From: MAG-120531 sp963934855
Lineage (GTDB): Bacteria > Bacteroidota > Bacteroidia > Flavobacteriales > Flavobacteriaceae
NCBI GenBank assembly: GCA_963934855.1
Contig: CAWWAC010000024.1
Coordinates: 1 to 26,920, forward strand
Reading direction: 5' to 3'
DNA length: 26,920 bases
Of this stretch, positions 1-6,192 are shown piece after piece. The stretch's first letter is position 1, and each line of letters starts with the position of its first letter. The translations under genes were made by a program, and so were the position numbers. Under the pieces are notes generated by a model. That model did not search any database and was not told the origin of the DNA. It worked only from the letters and a program-made list of their open reading frames with translations.

Positions 1-256
1 GCACTTCTTTGGTTGTATATCCTAAAGAGGTGAATACTAGAATGGCATTACTGCCACTCACTGAAATGGTAAAATTACCGTCAAAATCTGTAGAGGTACC
101 ATTATTGGTTCCTTTTTCTACCACATTTACACCCGGTAAGAGTGCTCCAGATTCCAGCTCGGTTACCGTACCGGAAATGGTCTTGTTCTGTGCAAATACT
201 CCATTGAGGCAGAGCATTGCAGCAAACATTAAGAAATAATGAATTTTTCTGTTCAT
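1..256 (-). CDS. SusC/RagA-family TonB-dependent receptor, N-terminal part only
   Basis: The reading frame starts at the ATG at 254-256 and runs off the left edge, giving 85 residues. A Sec signal peptide (MNRKIHYFLMF, then a hydrophobic stretch ending in GVFAQ, cleaved about residue 22) is followed by the start of a carboxypeptidase-regulatory-like domain (TISGTVTE, then LPGVNVVEKGTNNGT, then DFDGNFTI, then TSLGY). This is the usual N-terminus of SusC/RagA outer-membrane receptors that import oligosaccharides with a SusD lipoprotein. The barrel and plug are outside the window, so whether the gene is intact cannot be judged. It has the same strand as the GH92/CBM9 genes to its right but lies beyond their terminator, so it probably has its own promoter. 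Confidence 0.88.
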   Translation of the reverse strand, partial: MNRKIHYFLMFAAMLCLNGVFAQNKTISGTVTELESGALLPGVNVVEKGTNNGTSTDFDGNFTISVSGSNAILVFTSLGYTTKEV

Positions 257-526
257 ATTTAGTTTAGTTAGTTATTTTTAAAGTCAAAAGACTCTTTAGA
301 TTTAAAAGTAAATTTGACAATATATTACAAATTACAAAAAAAAATTCGACATATAACATTATTTAAACTGCAAAAAACAGAACAACTCAAACGTTTTCGG
401 AGGGTAAAAACCTAAATACTCCCTTATTTTTAAGGCATTAAAAACAAAAACAGCAAAAAAAAGCAAAAATGATAAATGAATTAAAATTTCGACCAATCCC
501 CTCAAAACGTATCTCAACAACACTTT
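257..526. other. AT-rich intergenic region upstream of the SusC gene
   Basis: No credible gene is seen here. The stretch is very A-rich and should hold the promoter of the SusC gene on the minus strand. No perfect TAnnTTTG element with a matching TTG could be placed. A core AAACGTTT at 389-396, inside TCAAACGTTTTCGG (387-400), resembles one and a half arms of a LacI-family operator. That resemblance is weak. Confidence 0.5.
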
Positions 527-562
527 AAAAAAAAAACTAAAATCTATTTTTTAGATTTTAGT
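527..562 (-). terminator. Rho-independent terminator of the CBM9/GH92 gene run
   Basis: On the minus strand there is a perfect 11-bp stem (ACTAAAATCTA paired with TAGATTTTAGT; arms 552-562 and 536-546) with a 5-base loop. It is followed directly by nine T residues (527-535 on the plus strand read as A). It lies about 60 bases after the last GH92 remnant stop and before the SusC start, so it ends the GH92-side transcript. The stem is AT-rich but perfect. Confidence 0.8.
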
Positions 563-624
563 TCAAAAATTAATAGCTTTTACCTTACAAGATCTTCATG
601 AGAAATAAATCAATCCTTAGTTAT

Positions 625-1002
625 TTACCCAACTATAGTTGTGCTTTTAATGTAAGGGTTCTTAAATGGGTCATTGGCTTTGATCACAAGAGCTCCTCTT
701 TGGTAATAAGTGGTATCTATACGAATCTCAATCTCGTTAAAACTAGGAGTAGTAACGGCATAAACCAGCAAAGAAAGAGTTATAGGGTAAATACCCGTCA
801 TAAAAAAAACGCCTAAGCACTCATAGTAGCGGTATTATCATTTCCTGGAAGACTACCTGCTGTTGCTTTAAAATAAGTTTCTAGCAAGGTGTTCACTCGC
901 TCTTGGGTACGCCAAGCTTTACTGCTAACATAATTATATAATAGGGGTCTAACAACTGCCTATAACTATGAGAACGCTTTAAAAATCTTTCATAATGTAA
1001 TT
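625..1002 (-). pseudogene. Decayed GH92 alpha-mannosidase, internal and C-terminal debris (second copy)
   Basis: Three pieces in different frames carry GH92 landmarks in the right order. (1) From about 1000 to 945: HYERFLKRSHSYRQLLDP, matching the family F-x-x-R-S-x-x-Y-x-x-x-F-D-P region. (2) From about 945 to 816: LLYNYVSSKAWRTQERV, then TYFKATAGSLPGNDN and TATMSA, matching the YLYNYxGxPWKTQ and GNDDTGTMSAW motifs; the expected Trp codon is TAG at 813-815. (3) After a frameshift in an A8 run (802-809): GIYPI, then VTTPSFNEIEI, then LVIKAND and NPYIKSTTIVG, stop at 625. The N-terminal half and about 100 residues between pieces 1 and 2 are missing. Seen: the motifs and breaks. Inferred: one ancestral GH92 gene, distinct from the copy at 1003-1787, which contains its own version of the same segment. 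Confidence 0.75.
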
Positions 1003-1787
1003 TTAAAATTCGTGGGTGCTCATAGAATACGGAAAAGACTTAGAAGAAATAGCTCTTTTTTTATAAGGTATATTTCCCATCTCTAAGCGTAATATACCAC
1101 CTTTTTGAACTTCAGCAATCTTTATAAAAGAAGCGTCCCAAGATGCTCCATTTAAAAAGGATTGCTGTATATAAGGTGCATCTGGCCTATTGTTTGGGGC
1201 TATAATTTCAAAGGTGTTTCCGTTTTCAAGCTGTAACGATACCTTGTCAAACAAAGGACTCCCCAATACGTATTCACCTGTCACTGGAGCCACCGGATAA
1301 AAACCTATAGCAGAGAAGATATACCAAGCAGAAGTTTGTCCATTGTCTTCATCTCCACAGTAGCCGTCTGGCGCAGGAGTGTATAATTTAGTGAGTACTT
1401 CCCTGATTTTTGATTGAGTTTTCCAAGCTTGCCCAGCATAATTATAAAGGTATATCATATGTTGAATGGGCTAGGCTGGTGTGTTTGTTTAATCCCTCTA
1501 ATGGTTTTGTCATGGTATTTATAGGTCCATCCGTCTCCCATTTTAGCAGTCATTGGTGTCCAAAAATTCATCCCCCAAGGGGTTGCAATAGCAGGATAGG
1601 TATTGCCATTAGAGAGACTAAAGTCTGAGTCTGTCCCTATAAGGGGGTTTACAAAATCTACTATACTCTTAGATTGTTGGGCAGCTGTAAGGGTTTCTGG
1701 ATGGGCCGTTTATTGACATGCCTGCAGACTTAAAATTCCCAGTACAGTAAATACCCAAGCAGAAGTTTTGAATGACTTATTTATCAT
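1003..1787 (-). pseudogene. Broken GH92 alpha-mannosidase lipoprotein (first copy), large internal deletion
   Basis: The frame opens at an ATG (1785-1787) that overlaps the upstream gene by 11 bases, as in translational coupling. It encodes a lipoprotein signal ending LSLQAC at Cys24, then hits TAA at 1710-1712 two codons later. The same frame continues with clear GH92 N-terminal sequence (FVNPLIGTDSDFSLSNGNTYPA, here residues 36-57 in outline, then PWGMNFWTP, then IKQTHQPSP), stopping with TGA at 1455-1457. At about 1464-1466 the sequence jumps, one frame off, to the GH92 C-terminal part (MIYLYNYAGQAWKTQ, then PDGYCGDEDNGQTSAW, then GFYPVAP, then FPYSMSTHEF). About 260 residues of GH92 remain out of the roughly 740 usual, so some 450-500 residues, including most of the catalytic domain, are gone. 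GH92 enzymes are exo-acting alpha-mannosidases; this copy cannot be active. Confidence 0.88.
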
Positions 1788-2904
1788 AGTTATTTGGTGT
1801 TTTAGACGCTTTTATGACTGCCCATTGGGCAGCAGTAATGGCATTACCGTCAAAAAATGAAACCCCATTCGCTCCATTGTCTCTAGCCAATTTTATGGCC
1901 TCTTTAACGTCATCCGCAGACATAGGGGGCATGTATAAGCCAGTATGAAGCCCTATATTTTTTCCATCTAAGTCGGAAACACCTTGTGCCGTAGCAAAGC
2001 CAATCCAATCTACGCCTTCATTATAAAAGCTGTTATAAATCATAGGAAGTACTGCGTCTATTTTCCATTTATCCCAACGTTGCCGCACCATATGGTCTGC
2101 CATTTCTGGATAAGGAAATACAGCTGCCGTGAGTATTTTATTATTGGCATGGGCAATGTCATAGGCAGCGTCTACAATACTTTTCACTTGATTAAGTCTA
2201 AATTGTTTCCATTCAATGTCAATTTCTGGATGCGCCATTTCTAAGGGGTTTCTGTGATGTTTTTCTTGGAATGCTGCTACACAGACCTCACAGTAGCAAA
2301 AATCAAATTCTGGCAGTTCAGTGTCTTGTACTAAATTGTATTTTGGCAATAAGCCCACAGGTAAATACACATCTGAATACCTAATATAATCCAAATGAAC
2401 ACTAGCCACACCAGGCACCTTAGCCAGTCCTTCTACTAGAGATAGTAAGTGGGCCCTGGAGTCTTCTCTAGTAGGGCACATCCATTTGTAATAATCCACA
2501 TATGGCGGCTGGTCATAACAAGATTTCCCATCCCTACTCACCGCATACCAATCCGGATGCTTTTCTGCTTCTTTATCTCCTGGTCTGTTAATGGCCATAA
2601 TCCAAGCATGCACTTCCAAGCCAGCTGATGCAGCTAATGGAGCCAATCTTTCTAGCAAAGCAGGCTGGGTGTTGGTGTTAATGAGTACCGCATCTATACC
2701 TCTCTCTGCATATTTATTGAATTCTACTAAATAAGAAGCGTCAGTTCGGTCTTCACTGGCTGTGGTCCACACCCAGTATTTAAAAACGTCTTTTTCTTTG
2801 AGGTTACTGGCTTTTTCATTACAAGCAGAAAGAAGCGTTAATAATACAATAGCTGAAAGGCTGGCTCTAAAAAAATTAAAGCGCTTAATGGGAATTCGTT
2901 TCAT
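1777..2904 (-). CDS. Putative glycoside hydrolase lipoprotein, family-10-like (GHL10 type)
   Basis: A 375-residue protein with a lipoprotein signal (hydrophobic residues 15-27, lipobox LLSAC, Cys28), so anchored in the periplasm or outer membrane. The rest reads as a TIM-barrel glycosidase-like domain: VWTTASEDRT near residue 45, GIDAVLINTN at about 69-78, VHAWIMAINRP at about 98-108, the hallmark VHLDYIRYSD at 169-178, a Cys cluster CYCEVC (203-208), and LPMIYNSFYNEGVDW late. VHLDYIRY is typical of the GHL10-type families; the substrate is unknown. The gene overlaps the upstream CBM9-like gene by 20 bases and the broken GH92 gene by 11, so the group was one operon. Context points to alpha-mannoside-containing glycans. 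It appears intact. The family call is fairly sure, the specificity is not. Confidence 0.72.
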   Translation of the reverse strand: MKRIPIKRFNFFRASLSAIVLLTLLSACNEKASNLKEKDVFKYWVWTTASEDRTDASYLVEFNKYAERGIDAVLINTNTQPALLERLAPLAASAGLEVHAWIMAINRPGDKEAEKHPDWYAVSRDGKSCYDQPPYVDYYKWMCPTREDSRAHLLSLVEGLAKVPGVASVHLDYIRYSDVYLPVGLLPKYNLVQDTELPEFDFCYCEVCVAAFQEKHHRNPLEMAHPEIDIEWKQFRLNQVKSIVDAAYDIAHANNKILTAAVFPYPEMADHMVRQRWDKWKIDAVLPMIYNSFYNEGVDWIGFATAQGVSDLDGKNIGLHTGLYMPPMSADDVKEAIKLARDNGANGVSFFDGNAITAAQWAVIKASKTPNNYDK

Positions 2905-3976
2905 AACTGGTGAATTTTCCTGTGGTATTAATTTGTAAAGTTTTATTAGAAAAAGGGCTTTTTGCAGTGAGTGTATACCCCTCTTTGTGTTCGCTTAATT
3001 CTAAGCGGATGCTCTTGTAGTGTATTTCTACTTGAGGTCTTTTTAAAGACAATGATTTTCCTTCTTTAAAGACACTCAATAGTTTTCTGTATTCCTGATA
3101 CATAAACCATTTTAAATACTCTTCTTGGGGAATAGAAAAGGGGTCTGTAAGAGCTGATGTATTTTGTAGTGGCGTGTTAGGGCTAAAAAATACATAGCCC
3201 CATTTCTCTGGTTCATGCATATTAATGACGCCCTGTGCAGACCACACCCAATTGTGTTCTGGAAGATAATTGCCCCCAGCCTCTTTTTTTCTACTGTAGC
3301 GATTGTCTTGTAAATCAAAATCCCAATTAACTCTGGAGAATCCCATACGCCAGAATTGCCCTATAGGGGGCAGAGACGCTGCACTGGCCTCCTTTAAAAC
3401 ATTCCATGGAATGGCCAGCTCTAAAGACCAGTATTCATCAATGTCTGTAGGGTCATTCAAACTTCCTTTTACAGAAACTGCAGACTGCACTCCTTTCATA
3501 TCCCAATGGTCTAAAACCTTAGGGTCATTTCTGTAAGGAGCAGTTAAAAATAAATCCCAGAGGGTGTTTAGCACATTCATTTCAAACTCTATGTAGTTGT
3601 GAGTATCTCCATCTGGATCTATAAAAATTTCAAAATCATTGTTGTAAAAAATAACAGTGTCCCTTTGCTTAAGGGTTCCCCAGATGTGTGGCTCCTCTAA
3701 TTTTGCATAGACATATAGATTTTCTGTGTCCCAAAGCATTTTCATTTGAGTTTTGTAAGAAGGCGTTTTCACCCCTTCAATGTCTACAAAAGGGTCTGAC
3801 CAAGGGGCTGCCTGCCAATCTGTTTCATTTCCTTGGCCGTCAATATTAATCTTCAGGCTAGTCTTATAAACAGTGTAAGAGCGGGGAATGGGGGTGTTTT
3901 CATCAAAGACCAAAGACTGTGCTGAAAGAGACAGACAAATGATAAAAAAAAACAAAAATGACACTTTTAATTTCAT
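2885..3976 (-). CDS. Secreted carbohydrate-binding family 9-like (CBM9/DOMON-like) protein
   Basis: A 363-residue protein with a Sec signal peptide (FFFIICLSLSAQS, cleaved about residue 19). Residues about 35-255 look like a CBM9-type beta-sandwich: INIDGQGNETDW at the start, MKMLWDTENLYVYAKLEEPH, FYNNDFEIFIDPDGDTHNYIE in outline, WSLELAIPW, and FWRMGFSRVNWD. The last 100 residues show no recognised domain. It is the first gene of the minus-strand run and overlaps the next gene by 20 bases. Proteins of this kind occur in marine Bacteroidota glycan loci and are thought to bind sugar or a polysaccharide end; I see no catalytic motif. A promoter should lie in 3977-4110 on the minus strand, but I could not place one convincingly. 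Confidence 0.75.
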   Translation of the reverse strand: MKLKVSFLFFFIICLSLSAQSLVFDENTPIPRSYTVYKTSLKINIDGQGNETDWQAAPWSDPFVDIEGVKTPSYKTQMKMLWDTENLYVYAKLEEPHIWGTLKQRDTVIFYNNDFEIFIDPDGDTHNYIEFEMNVLNTLWDLFLTAPYRNDPKVLDHWDMKGVQSAVSVKGSLNDPTDIDEYWSLELAIPWNVLKEASAASLPPIGQFWRMGFSRVNWDFDLQDNRYSRKKEAGGNYLPEHNWVWSAQGVINMHEPEKWGYVFFSPNTPLQNTSALTDPFSIPQEEYLKWFMYQEYRKLLSVFKEGKSLSLKRPQVEIHYKSIRLELSEHKEGYTLTAKSPFSNKTLQINTTGKFTSYETNSH

Positions 3977-4278
3977 GTGGGTTTGGTTTTGGTTATTGCT
4001 GTCAATAAAAATACTAATCGTATTATTGTAAAGTAGATGAATTACAATAAATCTAATTATAGAATCTATTTTAAGTGTAATTTGATGCTTTTAATAGTGT
4101 TTTCAAAAAAAATTAGACCAACGACTTTACCCTTATGCCAAACGTATCGTTATTAAAGGTACTTTAGGTAATACTAATTTTAAGCTGCTAACTGATTACA
4201 CCCAATAAAGAGCCAAATAATCACTAAACCTAACAACAGAGTTAATAACCAATCTTTAAAAACTTCAATAAAATAAAA
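3977..4278. other. Divergent intergenic region with a possible short gene remnant
   Basis: This AT-rich stretch separates the minus-strand CBM9 run from the plus-strand sensor kinase and should carry both promoters. On the plus strand, 4110-4208 can be read as an open stretch ending at TAA (4206-4208) whose composition looks protein-like (LDQRLYPYAKRIVIKGTLG, then NTNFKLLTDYTQ) but has no start codon of its own and stops just upstream. It could be the last piece of a lost gene. I do not recognise the family. Confidence 0.3.
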
Positions 4279-5367
4279 TTGATAGCAGACAAACAAATAT
4301 ATACCCTATTAGGCCGCTCCTCTCATAGAGACAATTATAAAATCACCAAAAGACATCACATCATTTTTTGGAGTATTTATATTTTATTTAATACACTGAG
4401 GTGGGGAAGTTATTTTGATGACTACCTCTACTCTCTAAAGACCAATTTATTGGGGTTCCCCATTCACATGACTCTAGCCTATTTGAATGTGTATTACCTC
4501 ATGCCTAAATTTGTTTACAAAAAAAAATACCTAAGCTATGCCGCATTTGTATTCACGGCATTGTTTATCATGTTATTGGTCAAATATTACCTAACCTACT
4601 ACTTAGTGAGTACAAATGTGTGGCCAGAGGGTCCTGAAGAACCCAACGGCCTTAGTTTTAATTTTGCCATTCAAATGATGCTTGGAGAATTATATGTGGT
4701 GGCTTTTGTTACCGCTATTAAGGTAACCATAGATTTGCTGGGAGAAAACGATAGATTTAATGATTTAGAAAAAAGACAATTGACTACCGAATTAAGGTTT
4801 CTAAGAACCCAAGTCTCTCCCCATTTTTTCTTTAACACCCTAAACAATATATACGCCCTCACCTTAGAAAAATCCGATAAAGCGTCAGAGGTAGTACTAA
4901 AACTATCTGAACTCATGCGGTATTTGCTCTATGCCACCAAAAAACGCAAGCAAGACCTGACCAGTGAACTGCAGTGCATTCAAAACTATATAGATTTAGA
5001 GCGCATTCGCTTTAGTGACAAACTAATGGTGAAAGTGACTGTTCAAGGAGATCTGAACAATAAAAAAATTGCCCCTATGCTCTTAATTCCCTTTGTAGAA
5101 AACAGCTTTAAGCACGGAGCCAATCAAAATTTAGGAGCTGTAAATATTGACGTAAAAGCCACCGTTAATGGAGATTTTCTTAATTTTGAAATTAGCAACA
5201 ACCTACCTGACCAAAGCTATAAAAATAAAGAAGTCAAAAGAAATAGTGGCATAGGCTTATCTAATATTAAAAAAAGACTAGAACTAGGATATGCGCCAGA
5301 AGATTATCACTTAGAAATATCCAAAACCAACCATCACTTTCATGTACGCTTAAAAATCAAAGTATGA
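4279..5367 (+). CDS. LytS/YehU-type sensor histidine kinase
   Basis: A 362-residue membrane kinase. Four hydrophobic segments (about 28-46, 55-75, 86-110, 128-152) precede a His_kinase domain with the phospho-accepting His182 in QVSPHFFFNTLNN. Most relatives have HFLFN here, so Leu to Phe is a mild variant. The N-box IPFVENSFKHG and the G-box GIGLSNIKKRLEL complete the ATPase part. No extracellular sensor domain is present, so the signal is probably sensed in or at the membrane. The start is TTG at 4279; no ATG occurs until residue 64, which would remove the first two membrane segments. It overlaps the response regulator by four bases (ATGA) and so is its cognate partner. The signal is unknown. 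Confidence 0.88.
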   Translation: MIADKQIYTLLGRSSHRDNYKITKRHHIIFWSIYILFNTLRWGSYFDDYLYSLKTNLLGFPIHMTLAYLNVYYLMPKFVYKKKYLSYAAFVFTALFIMLLVKYYLTYYLVSTNVWPEGPEEPNGLSFNFAIQMMLGELYVVAFVTAIKVTIDLLGENDRFNDLEKRQLTTELRFLRTQVSPHFFFNTLNNIYALTLEKSDKASEVVLKLSELMRYLLYATKKRKQDLTSELQCIQNYIDLERIRFSDKLMVKVTVQGDLNNKKIAPMLLIPFVENSFKHGANQNLGAVNIDVKATVNGDFLNFEISNNLPDQSYKNKEVKRNSGIGLSNIKKRLELGYAPEDYHLEISKTNHHFHVRLKIKV

Positions 5368-6077
5368 GTTTAAAAACTATTATTATAGATGATGAACCTT
5401 TGGCTGTTAATATCTTGAAAAAATACTGCAGTGAAATAAAGGAAATCTCTTTAGAAGCCACTTTTAATAGTGCAGTAGACGCAGCCAGTTACATTCATAA
5501 AAATTATATTGACCTAGTTTTTCTTGATATTAATATGCCCCTATTAGATGGCTTGTCTTTTCTTAAGAGCCTAACTGTAAAGCCTATGGTCATCATGACC
5601 ACTGCGCATGAAACCCACGCACTAGAAAGCTTTAAACTACAGGCCATAGATTATTTAGTGAAACCCATTCCCTTTCCTACCTTTTTAAAATCCGTACAAC
5701 GCATTATAGGTCTTAAAACTACTAGAGGTGATAGTGAACAAGCCAGTCAAGAAGCCAAGAGCATTTTTGTGAAAGTAGACAAAAAGAAACTCCAGAAAAT
5801 AGACTTAGACAAAATCATTCTCATAGAAAGCTTAAAAGATTATATTAGAATAAAGACAGATTCAGGCAAATTTATTATTCACAAAACCCTCAGTAGCTTT
5901 ACTGATGAGCTCCCCAAAGACAAATTCATCAGAATTCACCGCTCCTTTACTATTGCTATAAATAGGGTAGACGCTGTAGAAGGTAATAGCTTAGAAATAC
6001 AAGGCCAGCGGTTTACCATTGGCAGGAGCTACCTAGCAGAAGTAAAAGCAGTCATATTACAAGATCTTATACTTTAA
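5364..6077 (+). CDS. LytTR-family response regulator
   Basis: A 237-residue regulator. The receiver domain (1-120) shows the acidic pair DD (9-10), the phospho-acceptor Asp55 in VFLDINMP, the Thr/Ala switch TTAH and the Lys in YLVKPI. A LytTR DNA-binding domain (about 135-237) follows, with KVDKKKLQKIDLDKIILIES, then IHKTLSSF, then FIRIHRSFTIAINRVD. LytTR proteins bind direct repeats upstream of promoters. The gene shares the ATGA overlap with the kinase, and the next gene starts 115 bases downstream on the same strand, so that exported operon is a plausible target. I found no clear LytTR direct repeat in 6078-6147. Confidence 0.92.
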   Translation: MSLKTIIIDDEPLAVNILKKYCSEIKEISLEATFNSAVDAASYIHKNYIDLVFLDINMPLLDGLSFLKSLTVKPMVIMTTAHETHALESFKLQAIDYLVKPIPFPTFLKSVQRIIGLKTTRGDSEQASQEAKSIFVKVDKKKLQKIDLDKIILIESLKDYIRIKTDSGKFIIHKTLSSFTDELPKDKFIRIHRSFTIAINRVDAVEGNSLEIQGQRFTIGRSYLAEVKAVILQDLIL

Positions 6078-6130
6078 GGGTGTTGGTCTGCCTATAGACT
6101 TCATTGAACAAGTTGATATTGTTATTAGTC

Positions 6131-6138
6131 TAAATTTG
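6131..6138 (+). promoter_or_regulatory. Bacteroidota -7 promoter element of the PSCyt/DUF1501 operon
   Basis: TAAATTTG matches TAnnTTTG exactly. TTG triplets lie 15 and 24 bases upstream, neither at the best spacing (about 17-23), so the -33 element is weak or replaced by an activator. The predicted RNA start is near 6143-6146, just before the hairpin at 6148. Confidence 0.5.
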
Positions 6139-6147
6139 TTGCTCAAG

Positions 6148-6191
6148 GCGCTTTAAATCACAATCTTAGATGAGATTGTGATTTAAAGCGC
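6148..6191 (+). promoter_or_regulatory. Perfect 19-bp hairpin occupying the 5' leader and abutting the start codon
   Basis: Arms 6148-6166 (GCGCTTTAAATCACAATCT) and 6173-6191 are exact reverse complements with a 6-base loop (TAGATG). The right arm ends one base before the ATG at 6193. With the -7 element at 6131-6138, the RNA leader would be almost entirely this stem. No run of T follows, so it is not a standard terminator. Possible roles are blocking ribosome access until the stem is opened, mRNA 5'-end protection, or a DNA site for a dimeric regulator. Confidence 0.75.
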
Positions 6192-6192
6192 T

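Noticed and set aside
598..816. Plus-strand open frame of 72 codons
   Set aside because: The opposite strand reads as GH92 debris, and the plus-strand product has no recognisable feature.
1410..1628. Plus-strand open frame across the GH92 deletion junction
   Set aside because: It is antisense to the GH92 pseudogene, whose motifs are clear on the minus strand.
6148..6191. Hairpin as a Rho-independent terminator of the response regulator gene
   Set aside because: No T run follows; the next base pair leads straight into the ATG of the next gene, and the hairpin lies 70 bases after the regulator stop.
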